The position numbers and the translations under genes were made by a program. From Elysia chlorotica (taxonomy: Eukaryota > Mollusca > Gastropoda > Plakobranchidae): a stretch of DNA of 64,000 nucleotides. The notes below the pieces were generated by a model, which saw only the letters and a list, made by a program, of their open reading frames with translations, was not told the origin of the DNA and ran no database searches. Location of the stretch: assembly GCA_003991915.1 (NCBI GenBank), contig RQTK01000109.1:562407-626406 (forward strand), read 5' to 3'. This document shows positions 35,501-61,700 of the stretch, piece by piece; position 1 is the first letter of the stretch; every line of letters starts with the position of its first letter.

Positions 35501-36334
35501 AGTTAATTAAGAGAGGGTTTGTGACATCATCACAATTCTTAATCCTATGACCTTGGAAAATTCAATTGTCTCGCTATATTAAGTGCAAACAATACATAGG
35601 TGATAAACGAGAAGGTAAAATTTCTGTTCAGATAATAAAGAGAACAGCAACTCATTTAAAGGAACGATGGGAAAAAAAAGAACATGTTTCACATTGTTTT
35701 GGTTGCTGAAATTAGTTTTGACTGACAAAGATAAAAACCTATCCAGTCTAAATTTGATTCACTTGCAGTACTTGTGTCGCATCACATTAGCAATTAAAAG
35801 TTGTTGAGACGAAATTTTCAATTGGCCTTTTTTAATTGATTGTCTATAAGTTAATCTGAAAAGGCATTTAATGATTTTTATTTTTTATTTCCCCCAGACT
35901 GAGCCAAGAAAGAACTTGTGTATTTCCTACCGTGGCAAACATCAACATACATTGGTGCATTATAATGTGAAATGCAGTTGAAGTGAAAAAAAAATATTCT
36001 AAGCAACCAAGAGATGACATTTAAAGCTTAATAAGATTAAATTATTTTATGACACGATTATTATCATCAAAGACATTGTCTTAACTGTTGGTGGCTTATA
36101 CACGGCTAAAACATTGAACAATCTGAAAATCTCTTTCCTGGATCAGTGTATTTTTTTTTCTCCACACATTACGGGGCATAGTCAGCCCTCAACTGACTTT
36201 ACACACCATCAAAAGTTTTATCTAGGATCTTTACCAAAGGTGTTATAGACATCATTCTGTGAGCAGTATAGCTGTATAGCTGTATCTAACCGACACCCTG
36301 CACCATTAGAAAATCCTCCTAGTCCTACACCAGC
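32596..36334. other. 5' flank of UAP1, no gene recognised
   Basis: Non-coding as far as I can see. The 161-residue plus-strand frame at 34095-34580 has no recognisable domain. A moderately GC-rich patch lies at 32750-33060. The UAP1 promoter and any upstream non-coding exon should lie at the right end. A pyrimidine-rich stretch with CAG directly before the UAP1 ATG (36311-36333) could be an acceptor. Confidence 0.4.
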
Positions 36335-48616
<12,282 letters not shown>

Positions 48617-50772
48617 CATTTAGAGTGTTCTACCAAATCTTTAATGACTGCTGTACAGTCCTAACCCTGGTGTACGCACCTTCCATGGATAGGTGCCTTA
48701 CTGTTACCATGATAATTATTGTTTTTCTGGAGGGAGAATTTTTTTTTTTTATATAGGGATGTACATTGCGGGATACTTTGAGTGTAAAATTGAGTACTTA
48801 TTTGAATTAGTAACTTTTTCTTTTTTTTTTATGTCTTCTCCCACTTCTGGTATCCAATATTAAACAATTGTATTTTGTTCTACTTATCACTTATTTATGA
48901 TGCTTTTTAGTGACTCAGGCAATAACATTGTTAGTCTCAAGAGATATAGCAAAAAATTTAAATTATTTGGTGCTTTGTAAATTTCTAAATACTTACTATA
49001 TTTTATTGTGTCTCTGTGACTAGAGAAAAAGGAGAAGGGGTGCAGAGATGGTTTAGCCTTGAAGCTCTGCGGCAGCGTGTTATATAGTGCTTTTTTCATG
49101 CTGCTCTCCAAGAGCCTTCGGGTATGACAAACTGCACAGCAACTAAGATTCTGTGTGATATGATCTGATAAAAGTATGGATATTGAGCTGCTGTTGATTT
49201 GGTTTGGATTTTTATTGTTATAGTACGTTAATTTAAAAATTTGCTGGGATACTTTTTACAAATCACTGTTTTGATTGCCATAAATGAAATAAACTGTTGT
49301 AGTTATAGAATATATACACTATATATATTTTGGTTTCTGTTGTTTATTTATTTTATTTATTCAAATATTGTCCAATCCATTATACAATGATATTGTAAGT
49401 ACAGTTCAAGGCTAGGTTGTTTTTAAAAGATTTGATTGGTGAGCTTCAAAACTGTGCCAAATAAATTATTGTCTTCTTTCATGGGGACACATTTTTAATT
49501 AATCTATGCAAGAGAGTACACTGTACAGAATCTGGTGATGGCTTGTGGAAAGAGTTAGTAAACCTGTACAAGTTTACTTAGTGCTAGATATAGTTTGTAG
49601 ATATAGTTTCTGCAAAGCATTCCATTACGGCAGGGTTCAGTTATTGAGATGAGTATATTTTTGTAATGAAATTGTGCAATCAAATAGATCCTAACCTCTC
49701 ATGTGGACATTTTAATACTACACCTATAGCTCTTACCCCCCCCCCTCCCCCTTTTTTTTTTTAATGCGCTGTATGCATCTTTAGGTGTATTTATAGTTAC
49801 AACAGGTCCAGCGTCTATATGTTTTTAAAATTGTGAACAGCCATGCAAAATTAATTATTTGCATTTGGGCAAAGTTAAAATCTTTGTTTGCCATTTGCAT
49901 TGTTAAAAAAAAATTAAAAATAACACATTTACAAATCTTTTCTTTTTTGGATTGGAACTTGGAGTTGCTTTTTTACTTACCTTTTTCATTTCTGTATCAA
50001 ATTTTGCGTAGAAACTTACGGTTATATATGCTTTGATTTTGAAACACGTTTGCCAAAGTTTGTAAATTTAGTTTACATACAATGTTGCTAAGAGGGGGGA
50101 TAACTTTTTTGCTACGCTTGTCTTGAATTTTACACCATATAAAACATCAACATGAGATTTAAGTTGGTTCTATTTCCAGTAGAGGAAGACTTATATGATC
50201 TGAGTTGTCCCCTTGTATAATTTGTTCAAAGTTAAAGTTTATTATAAAACATTTGAAACATTTGTTGCTTATTTTCTATTACTTTTTGTAATGGTAAGGT
50301 AAACTTTGCAGGGGTGCAACATCTCCTGTTAAATTTTAAATACAGGTACATCAAAGAACAAACTGTATTGAGGAATCTGAAATACAAAAGCATGCATACT
50401 GAAATTCACGTGAAAGAATAAAGCATGCATATGAGGTTTCCCTACTCTTTTGCATAAAATATGCCATCGTATCACTTTCATGATATTTAACCATCCATAA
50501 GTTGATTCGTTTAAATTTTTTTTTTTTGTATATTGTATAATTTTGATTTAATTTGTTAAAATTAACCTATATTTATGAAAAACACATAACCATTAAAAAA
50601 CTTAGCATTCAGATTGGAACTCTTCAAAAATGCTCCCTTCTCCAATCTTACATCATTTTAAAGTTCTCTAGGCCCAAACTTCTTTCTTACTTTTTTTTAC
50701 CAAACAGTACTAAGAAGTTAAGCTCAATGATTTTCCATCATGTCATCAAATTATCCACGGGAACGAAATAAA
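48617..50772 (+). other. Candidate UAP1 3' UTR with several polyadenylation signals
   Basis: AT-rich non-coding DNA after the UAP1 stop. AATAAA occurs at 49288-49293, 49460-49465, 50417-50422 and 50767-50772. Which is used cannot be told. Short open frames here have no recognisable product. Confidence 0.45.
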
Positions 50773-51100
50773 GTTGTATGGTTAATATATCAATAATATA
50801 TTTTGTTCAATATCTTTATCAGTTTTGTTGCCAGATTTATTTTTGATGTAAATTTGTAGCAGCTCATTTTTATCTCACTTGTTAACAATGATTTTGGATC
50901 AGCACTTGCAGGGTGAGAAAATGTTAACCCTCAACATTTTACATTGTCTTGTAGTGTTCAAATTTGTATATCAAAATAAGGATTTATGAAAGGAATAATG
51001 TCACTGAAGTAATTGGAAATATATATTTTGAATAAGCAACCCAAAACATTTTTGCCACAAATAAAATGATAAACCAAATGGTCAATGATGAAGTCATAAC

Positions 51101-51106
51101 TTTATT
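51101..51106 (-). promoter_or_regulatory. Candidate VPS26 polyadenylation signal
   Basis: TTTATT on the plus strand, that is AATAAA on the minus strand, in the context GTGCAATAAAGTTATGACTT. It could end a roughly 4.4-kb 3' UTR of VPS26 and lies only about 330 bp from the last candidate UAP1 signal on the opposite strand. Confidence 0.4.
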
Positions 51107-54100
51107 GCACAATTGCACAAAACAGTTCTGGCATTAAGAACACCTTTTACTCTGATGAAATACATGCATTGGTAGGTCAGACAACGGGGGATGATAAAAC
51201 TGTTTTGTTGAAAGGAATATTTACATTCAATCTACAGCCATCTAATCCTTATCGTTTTATACTGATGACTATGGAAGTCATCATTTCCATTCTGTCTCTC
51301 TCTCTCTGATCAACCAAATGTTACTGTTTATTTTCACCTGTATGAATATGATTGGCACCAAAACAAACTACAAGATCAGTTGATTGATCTAGAATCATAC
51401 TTGTATCCAAATCAATGTCAAAGACAAATATTAATTACTTCCAGTTCTTGTACGGGAGTTGATATTGAATATTGTAAAGCCCAGCTTCTTTTATTTGGTC
51501 TAAAGGTGTCATTAAGGAACAAATTCTTTTGTAAAAGAAGATAACAGCTCTGGCCTTAATTCATTGCAAGTGCTGATATACAATTCTGAATCATGCAAAA
51601 AAAAAGACACCTACATGTTTTAAAAAGGGATGTATACCTTGCCTACAAATAAGCTTTTCCCCCACAAAACTAATAAAGAGGATATGACACGAAGTGGACA
51701 TCAACGGAAGCCTTTAGATGTTGACATTCATAATAATTCAAACCATTCAAAACAATAACCTTCTTGTCATCTTTGCCAGAAACAAACATTCCACATAGCT
51801 TTTTTGCCCAATGATATTTCATTTCCTGGTCATTAAAATAAAATAAATCCACATGATAATCTTGTCTACAAGACAAAAAAAGAATCTAAAGGATCAAATT
51901 CTCTGCATGTACCCATGAAATCATGAAGACAATGGCTATGTACATAATAATCTCACAATCTTTTTAGACTACTCATCTAAAGAAAGAAAATCCATAATAA
52001 ATTATTTTAACAGTATGATAGGGCACAAATTGGGAGTGAAATGTTCAGATAATTTATTAGTTTTTTGTTTGTTTTTCAATAAAAGAATGCATGCATTGCT
52101 GATGGGCAATTTGTATGTAGTTATATTTTGTTCTTTAAATTTCTTTCCTAACATAATGTTTGTCAATGGCGCAAAATCTGTAAAAATTTTGTGAATGGTT
52201 TGGGAAGAAAGGTTTAAAAAATGATGAGACAATTTTAGACCATAAATGTAGGTGCTATAAAGAATTATATTTTTTCACAATTAACTAGTTAGCAACATTA
52301 CTGACCCATATGATTATTAGAATAAGAATTTCACAATTTCATCAAGAATGCATTTTGCGTGACAAAAACTATATTCAATTCATTTGAATAAATAGTGCTT
52401 TAACAAAACATGACAACAGTGATAATTTTATAATTGGTTTTGAGAGACTGAAATGTTGCACTTCAAAAAGAATAATTCTTGAAATTGAAGCAAGACTTTT
52501 CGGATTAAGTGGCAACAAGCATTTGCAATATTTATTTAAATCACCTTAAGTTCTACCATGTTTACCGTTGCAAGAACTTTGGGAAGGCCCATGCACTAAA
52601 GAAAATCTTCAAATGTTACATTAAATGTAAAATGATCACTTTGTTCATACGCTAAATAATTTTGTGTCTTTAATACAAAACATTCAACAGACCATGAATG
52701 CCAAAAACCTAAACTGATCATCTCTGCTCAAACATTTCTTTTACATTCTTTCAAAGCTTCCATTTCAAAACCATGTAATCAAAATTTGAAACAGTTCACT
52801 CATAAGTCTCACTCAACTGAACTTACTTCCCAATACGGTTGATGGTGACAGAAAACGGATGATGAATTGTGCATTCTAGATATATTATTATTTTGCAAAG
52901 GTGGATACAAATCCCTGGTTTTAAAAGAAATAACACAAAAAAGGTGGGGTGAGGGGGGAGATGAAGTTTAAAAAGAAAATCCATCCATCTCTATTCATCA
53001 AATCTTGTCTTAAAAACTTAACAAAATTAATGCAGATTTAGTAAGAGTACTTTTCTATCACAAATTGGTTCATGTTGATTAAACATGAAGCACGGAAACT
53101 AACATCTCCACAGTTTTGTGACTACATAAGCAGGTATATCAATATATACAGAGTTTATCAAAAGTTATAATAAAAAAACAGCTTTGGAATGGAAAATTAA
53201 TATGATTCACATACAGTTTCAATGACGTTCAGTAAGTAAAAGTGAAACAATTATTCTACTTCATTATTCACATAAAACAAATTTGTCAAATACAAAAAGG
53301 AGAAGAGCTGAAATGACAAATAATAATTTTAGAAACTAGTTCGAGCTATAAATCCTAGATCAAAGGAGAGACAACTTCATAAGTTTAGCTTTTAAATAAA
53401 AAGGATGCACAACAGAAACTGTCTTGAGGAAAGTCCCAAGAAACTAGTGTCACAATGGCCTAATAAGAATATTCATTTGTTTCCTTTTATTTTTATGTGA
53501 CATTAATTTAAAAATTAACCACATTGACACAAGTGAGGTGACTTTAACAGTTAGGAGGATAAATAATACACATTGCCGTTAATATAAAAACCATAGTATA
53601 GAAAGCTGTGAGACACAGTTCTAATTTGTGTTGTTTGCACTAGAGACATTTTTCACTCAGCTGCACCAAAAATTGAACCCCATTATCTCAGGTGCCTATG
53701 GATCAAAAACTGTGAAATCGACACCAACACACATCTAGATGAAGAAAATAAATAGTACACAGTAGAAAATGTTTTCACATTATGAAAAGTAGAAAAATTA
53801 TTTAGTAAATGGCCCCTTTGCGTATTAACAAAAACTGAGATTTAAAACATGCCCAAACGTTTGAATGTTGTGGATTTAAATAAATTGTCAGGATGTGTAT
53901 TTTTCCTCTCCTTTGCTTTAAATCAATTTTGCAATTTTCTACTTCAAAATCTGCATACAGTGATTACATGAAAGACAAAAATGAATTGAATATTCCATTT
54001 TTCATAGACTCAACTCCTAGTTTTACGCTTGGACACCAGGGTCTCATGGCCGTTTTCATTATGCTATGAATAACTTGTCTTATGTGCCACAATTGCCATG

Positions 54101-55528
54101 AGGGCAAATACCCTTTTAAGTGCTCAATCTAAAGTATAGCCACACATCCTTAACATTTCATTGATTCTTTTGGCTATCTGTAATAAGTCTGGATGACAAT
54201 TCCCAACACTGATCTAGATCAACACTCAAGTCTTTGGAAATATGCTCCAAATATATACTTAAACATCAAAATTAAGCAAAGGATAAAAAAAATCATTTTC
54301 TGGCAAATAATTTCAAATATTTTTTAATGAGTGCCTTTAATTCAAGTTAATATTTTATTCACTTCCAGTCTGTAATTTAACTTCAACAACTATATAAGTT
54401 GATACATACTTTCCTGTTTTGTATGTACATGGCATCACAGAAATTATATATAGTGAAGAAAAAGAATTCAATGTGAGACTTCCCAAATTGTGCAGAAGAA
54501 AACTTGCAAAAAAAGTATCAGCCATAAAAATAATCATGCAATGGCAAGTCACTTTGCAATATATGAGCTTTTGAAATAAATTTGTGAAAATATGGTGCTT
54601 GGTAACAAGGCACAAACAATATGGGATCTAATAGCGGTTTAAAAAAAAAAAAAGAAGCAAAGGAAACATATATCTTGAACTTCCTGCGACATGGACAAGT
54701 TCAAAGTATTGTGTGTTTTACCTTTCTTACAAGAAAAACAATTTTATTAGCTCTATTTGAAGACCGAACAGCTCTAAGTGCTATGATAACAAATGAAATG
54801 TAAAGATTGCCTTCCGCCATAAATCTACTTGTCCAAACACACAGAATTCATATAAGCCATATCCAATCTCCTGTAAATCTAAGAGTTCAGTGTAAGTCAC
54901 AGTAAGATTCTTATCATATTTATATATTATCATTTCTGCCATTGATACTCATGCAATTCTATTATGGCATTTATGCAAATCACAAATTTTACATGCATAC
55001 AGGATACACCCAACTTGAAAGAAAAAAAAAAAAGTAGGAAAATCAGTTACCATACAAGAGCCTGTAAAAGGCATCATTTCTTCAACTTTCATGTCACAAA
55101 TATATTCATTTCATTTTAAAAAATTGTTATAAATTAGGATACGGTAACAATAAATCACATCTTTACATCCAATTTTACAAAGTAACAATAAAACTTTTAT
55201 AAGATTTTTCTTTAGGTCAATAACAGAACAACTCAGGCAGACTTTAAAAAAAATATTTTAAAATAATGTTTTTTATGGCTCTTCTTTCAAATTATAATGT
55301 AATCCTGCATAGACCTCTTCATTTTTTTAATACACCGTTGATAACTCAATACCAAATTTTAGAAACCACCAGTAAACATATTTTAATGTACTGTATCTTT
55401 GAAAATAAAATGTAAAATAAACAAGGCTAAATAGACACCATTGATCTCCTGCAACTGCGAAAAAAAGAATTATGAAAAAAAAAAAAATCAAAGTAAACTA
55501 GTTCTACATTTTGACAAACTTTTCCCTT
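51107..55528 (-). other. AT-rich 3' flank of VPS26, candidate long 3' UTR
   Basis: More than 4 kb without transposon or SINE relics, in contrast to nearly all other non-coding DNA in the window. Lack of insertions fits selection on a transcribed 3' UTR. Small open frames on both strands have no recognisable protein. Confidence 0.4.
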
Positions 55529-55708
55529 TCATCGTTGATCGTTGTTCACTGCCTCTCCATCCTTCTCCTTTGGAGTGTCTTCGTCTGAGTTCTGGTACTG
55601 AGACTTGCCGGTACCCCCTCCATCTGACAGCAGTGATGGGTTGTGGTGAGACAGAGCAGCCTGGTAGTTTTTGCGTACCTTGTCTGCCCGACGGAATATG
55701 GTGATTTC
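55529..55708 (-). CDS. VPS26: VPS26 terminal coding exon
   Basis: Encodes EITIFRRADKVRKNYQAALS and a Ser/Gln/Asp/Glu-rich tail ending AVNNDQR, then TGA at 55531-55529. The first ~13 residues match the end of the arrestin fold. The tail is disordered-looking and contains QNSDEDTPKEK, possible phosphorylation sites by composition only. Confidence 0.93.
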   Translation of the reverse strand, partial: EITIFRRADKVRKNYQAALSHHNPSLLSDGGGTGKSQYQNSDEDTPKEKDGEAVNNDQR

Positions 55709-58700
55709 CTAGAGACAGATAAGAACCATGTTAATTAAGAGAAACTTTTTTTTTATTATGATCCATTTTATCTCATTGAGTGTCCACCAGTATTTTGTTT
55801 TAACATAATAAAAAAGAATTGATAAACAAGCATTAAAATTAAATTTGAATCCCTTTGCAAGGTACAGAATTATTCTTGTCTGCCCCTAGATTTTACATGG
55901 CAGTTTTGCTTTGTAATCATTTGGATCCATTTCCAACATAGAGTAAAAAGACAAAAGCATTGAAAGCAAGCAAGAGCTGCAAACATCTCTCAGAACAGAC
56001 AGCTGAAAACATGACTAGTGATGTTGAAAATATTTAATTTGGGACAGAAAGATAAAAATTCAATTAGGGACAGAGATGTGAAGATATAATTCGGCATGGA
56101 GTGTTGCAAACGCACCTGTTGCTTGAAGTATCTTCTCTCTTCCTCATCAACCAGCACCAGGTTGAGGTAGTATCTGACTGAGAATTTTTTATTGATGTCC
56201 TTCATTGTTGGAGTCAGTTCATATCCACTAAGAAACAGCCGTATGGGAATCGATTCACCTGCAAAGCAATTAGGAAACAGAGATATTTCTAACACTAAGT
56301 TCTCAACATCTATGATGAATCTTGCACCACTAACAGCTAACCACGGGCAGGCAAACACTGTCTATGGTCAGAAATTCTACCTGTACTGCAGGAAAAGGCA
56401 TGTGGAAAGAATGAGTGGATTGCAATTTACATCTTTTTTTAAACAGAACGCTACTTGCAATAGGATAATCTTTTATTAAAGGATATATTTAAGACAATCA
56501 AAAAATTCAAATGTGCATCTTTCTGTTAAAAAATAAAGGATTTCCCAAATTTACGGACTACTGGAAACACTGACCCATTAAAACCGTTATAGCATTAGAC
56601 AGGGTATACCTATCCATATAAAATTTAGTTCCTCAGAAATTTTTATATTTGGAGAAATAATTTTTTTTTTAAACAATGATTTTCGATTTGAAAAATAAGA
56701 GAACTGATGGGAGTTCAACTACTTTCAAAACTATTTCAGAGATTTAGCTGGATCTGGAACATCCAGACATAAAGCTTTTTAACTAAAACACTTTCAAAAA
56801 CCATTTCTATAAGTATTTAGTTCTACAATGATAGAAACTATTTCTTTGATTTTTTTCACCACATTGTGTGTGCCTTCTGGTTCCCACTCCAACTCTCTCG
56901 CTAGAGGGATTTTAATGCTAAGTGAAAATTCTCAGATATGCAAAATAAAGAGAAGAAAAATAATCTTTTAAAGATAGCAGGTTCTTCCACAGAAACCCCA
57001 ACTTTCAGTCTAAAATCTTGAGGAAATAGTATCAAAGAAACCCAATTAAATCAATTTATGTTTATTCCTTAGGGGGCAACTGGATAACATTGTGACTGTT
57101 TATTCCATTGTTCCATTAAAGCATGTACACAATAAGATAAAACCAAAATTATTAAACCTTCTCACCTCTAACAGGGGCTCCATCCATGATTTCGTACTTG
57201 GCTATGGTTTCATTTTCATTAAACGTGTTGGGCCCTGTTATAGAACAAATCAGAACTTTAAGAAAAAGAACATTCAACAGATAACATCTTTTTAAAAGTA
57301 TCTTTGATATCAGATTTTAGTTGAATTGTTTGCACAGGTTTCACAAAATACACAAAATTTCAGTCAATTTTTGTGTTTTAGTTTAATTTTCCAAGACATG
57401 CACATCTTAAGATATAAAAAAAAAAACTGCCTTAAGTTAATTTTTATCATTATTATCATTCAACACCCACAGAACAAAACAACTTCATCTGATCTTTTTT
57501 TTTTTTAGTTCTATCGGAATGCCCAAGATTGATACATACTTATAGGATATGCTTTTTAATCAAATATTAATTTTGAGAATAAATAATGTAAATACATTAT
57601 TTTGAAAAAATTACTGTGATTTTTTTTAATCTTTATTTATAATATGTATTAAGGATTAGCTTATAAATCAAATGGAGTATAAAAGGAAAAGGAGAGGTTA
57701 GTAAAATTATGCAGATTGGAAACAGTGTCCTAAGAAATCTTTAAAACCTCATGGTCTGATAGTAATGTGGAAAGGCATGGGAAGAATTGTTCACATTGTT
57801 ATGCAAGATCAAAAAATGCTCATGAGGCAAGATGTTCTAGATTGAAGAAAGAAATGTGTCAAATTTCATAAATACCTATTCGACATAGCCACACCTAATT
57901 TAAGCTCTTGGCGTCGGAGATTGGTTAAAAGTAAATAGTTGTAAATTGATAGGTTGAGATACTAGGAGGGAAAAAGCAAATAATTTCTCAGGACATAAAA
58001 TGAAGAATAAGGTCATTTGTGGAGAGGCAAAATTGTCAGTCTCGATAAACGGCTTACATCTTTCTGTTTAAAATCTCTTCAGATATTGAAAAGTGGTTAT
58101 TGGATTACTTTTAAAGCAAAACTTAGCATACATGAAAGTATGTGCTGAAAGATAAATTTACTTTATCGAACTGATTCTACTATTGACTTAAAGTAGATTT
58201 GTCTAAATTTAGGACCAAGTTTGATTAAAGTATAATTATATTCAAATTTTATAATTTCAGGATTTGGATAATAATTTTAATCATATTTTTTTCCATTACA
58301 TGGTCTCTTTTTTAGTCAAAATGAAGCTTAGTGTGCTTTTCAAACTGTTACTGCAGAAGTTAAAAACAACTAAAAGAAAGCAGATTCTTAATTAAATTCA
58401 TTTTTTCTCCTCGGTGTTAGCAACATGCATTTAACAAGGATTTAAAGGTTACAGTAAATGCTGCATACAAACATTGGTCCACAAAGTATAAAAATCTGAT
58501 GTCCATCAAGGTAACAGTAGGTAGAATAGAAGATTACATACAATGGACTTTTACCTGAGATTCAGAGAAGCATTATCTAACAAAACATTGAAAATAAATC
58601 AGACCTGTAAGTGCCCCTTGACAAAATTGTCTGAAAATTTTACCACCTTTATAGACACAACAGACAAATTTTATCTAGTGGGTCAGGGGGAATGCTCCTG

Positions 58701-61700
58701 CGGGAAATTTTGTGAAAACCAAATCCAAAATAAGCCCTCTGGTGAATGTTTTGAGTTATATTGGTTAGACTTATAATATACAAGACCTTTTTTTGCCGAA
58801 AGAATAACAAATTGATGAACCCCATTAAACTCTGAAATACTTTATGTTTTGGATTGGTCTATCAAACTAAACTTAAATGTTAGTACCATAACTGTAACAC
58901 ATGCATTGATTCTCATCAGTATGACTATTAATCATCAATGTACTGTAAAAGAGCAATAAGTTAACTTGCTTTAGTCTAATGAAATGTATTAAAGCAGCAG
59001 GATAGATTCACTCTTTTTTATTTGTGCCCATTACATAGCAAAATACTAGCCTGTAAAAAAGTAGTTGAGCAAAAAATATTTATCTTTTTAAGGGAGTCTG
59101 CCATGGATACAAAAAAATCTGGGGTTCTAAAGGTAGAGCATGCGGTTATACTAAGAAGGTCGCAAGTTTGAGCCCCATTCTATCTGCAAAGATTTTATGC
59201 TTCTGGTTCAAGCACAGTGCTCAGACAAGTCCCTTGTATCACGCTCTGAAAACCTGCCGCCATATAGGATCTCCCTTGATACCCATAGATAACGTTGACG
59301 GGAACACTAGTAAAATCTAAATCTAGATTAGATTTGCAGTCATTAGTTCGATCACAAATATGCCATTGGTTTTGATAGAGTGTAGCATAAGATTAAAATA
59401 TATAGATCTAGATCTAGAAACAGATTTCTGAATCAACATTAAGATTCTAGTATGAACTAGATCTACATTAATTACAGTGTGTAAAAGAGAGCAGAAAAGT
59501 GCATGGTTCGCATGATAGCACATTTAAAAGCAAACATGATCAACGACAATTAAGTATGATCAAACGCGTTTTAAAAGAACAATGACAATCATAAGTTAAA
59601 AATGATGACGGGGGCAGAGGGCTGGATGTGAAGGTAGAGAGATTAGTATTTATAGGACAAATAAATGAGAGATTATATCTAAATAAAGAGTCCTTGTTCG
59701 TAAAATTAGAACCTAGCACATGATTCACGAAAGAAATGTAAATGAAAGCAACGGTCGAGGATTGGGTGTGAGGATGGAGAGATCGACATTCAGAAGAATA
59801 AACGTTAAACTAGATCTATGTTCCTTGTTTGTAAATGCACATTAGAATGCATATATTATTATAATAACAAGAAAGAACTATTCAATGGTCAAAACCATAT
59901 AAGATCAAATGCGATAAAAAAGCATTAACTTGGAAATGACGGCGGCGGTCGAGGACTAGATGTGAAGACAGAGAGATGGGTACTATAATTGGGCGTTTTT
60001 GATTTATAATAAGTTATAAACAAATGCACTGGGGTCAATCGATATCATTGACTAACCCAATCTCGATAATACAATGACAAGTGCAAAAACAAAAGAGAAA
60101 CATCGCTCATCGGCAGAATACCAATTTAATTTTTTTAAACATTTTTTAAGCGCACAAAACTTTATTTTTCTCTAGTTCTAGCATGACTTACAGAAAAATC
60201 CCAGCAGTTCAAAAAAGGGTAACTTAGACCCCGATAAAAAGGGTCTCTAACACGATTGATGACGGTCCTACTTTATTTTGTCACTTTAACGGTTACACAT
60301 AAGGATCCGACTTTGATTTTCCTTGGGAAACAATTAAGTCAGAAAGTCCAACTTTTTCCCCAGTGGGTAGGAAAAATCTTGATCGTTGAAATTGTTGGAA
60401 AATTTACAGGTCTGAATAAAGGTACAAAAAACACAATTTGATACATGTCTATTTGTGGGGTAAGATCAAAATGCAGTGCTCCCTGATATAGGAAAAAAAT
60501 AAAACAAAAAAGGGGAGATAAGTAAATCAAACAACCAGAAATTTTTCCAAAAATAAATAAAAAGGGGAAGCATCAGTCCAACACAAAACTCATATCAAGC
60601 AAATAAACTTTCAAAGCAATTTTGGAACAGAATATTCTTCAAGCCCACAAACAAGACCAAAAAGACAGAGAGAAGAGAAAATGTGTCGTGTTAAACCCCC
60701 ATACAACAAAACCTGTCTCATGCATGAGCTGTTAAGTGCCAACGTCTACGTAACACTTCCTTTCAGTTCTTTCCTGAAGAAAAAAGCTTTAAAAGTTTTC
60801 CCACAGGTTTCCCAAAGAATCTTACATGGAGACAGAGGAACCGACTATTCGAACCATAGACCTCTAGTTTGTCGGCCAAGAAAATTGTGCAAGATACCTA
60901 CGCCCCTGAGAAATGCCAAACCCAGAGCAAAACCTCCTCAATCCAGCTGTACATTAGGGTAAAGCGTGGTGGTTTTTCAAAAAGAAATAGGAGAGGGCTT
61001 GAGTACCTTCTAGCGCAAATATACCTGTGCCTGTTGTTTCACGTTTTATGACCTGCAGCTCCATATGCTTGATTTTGATGCGCACCAACAAGAAGTAAAT
61101 CTTACCAACTATTACATCTTTTAAATGGTATCTGTAATAAGTCAAAATAAGAATAGGAAATAAATGATACGAATAATACAACACATTCACACACACACAC
61201 ACAAAAAGTATGCATTTGCAATATAAAAAACACTTCAAAACAACATAAAACACTTCAATGCTTCCGAACTGCTTAAATCCACCTCCACCAATCTTAAATT
61301 GTCACGCTAAAACACTTCAAGAGAGTTTCTGAGTCATCTGACAAAAGCGCTAAGACTAAAGGCTGTACAGAGATAGAATACAGCAGTTTTGACGCATGGA
61401 CTTGCTAATTGAAGAGCAGTTTTCCACAACAGCACACAATTTAAATTTCTTTGAATTTCTGCATTTGTTAGTCATTCCTATAAAATCTCTTGTTTTTCAT
61501 CTATACACACATTAATAGAGAAAGCTCATATGATCATCAGGTTTTATAATCTGGAAGAAGTAAGCAATTTCGGAAAATTGCTCTTCATTTTAGAAATGTT
61601 TCTGAAAATAGATTTTTTCTAATAAGGAAGCTATAAAACACCAAATATTTATCTAACGATGGAAAACATTTCAAACATGCATCAGGAATATCAAGAAAAA

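Noticed and set aside
55441..55704. Plus-strand 87-residue frame
   Set aside because: It is the antisense shadow of the VPS26 terminal coding exon.
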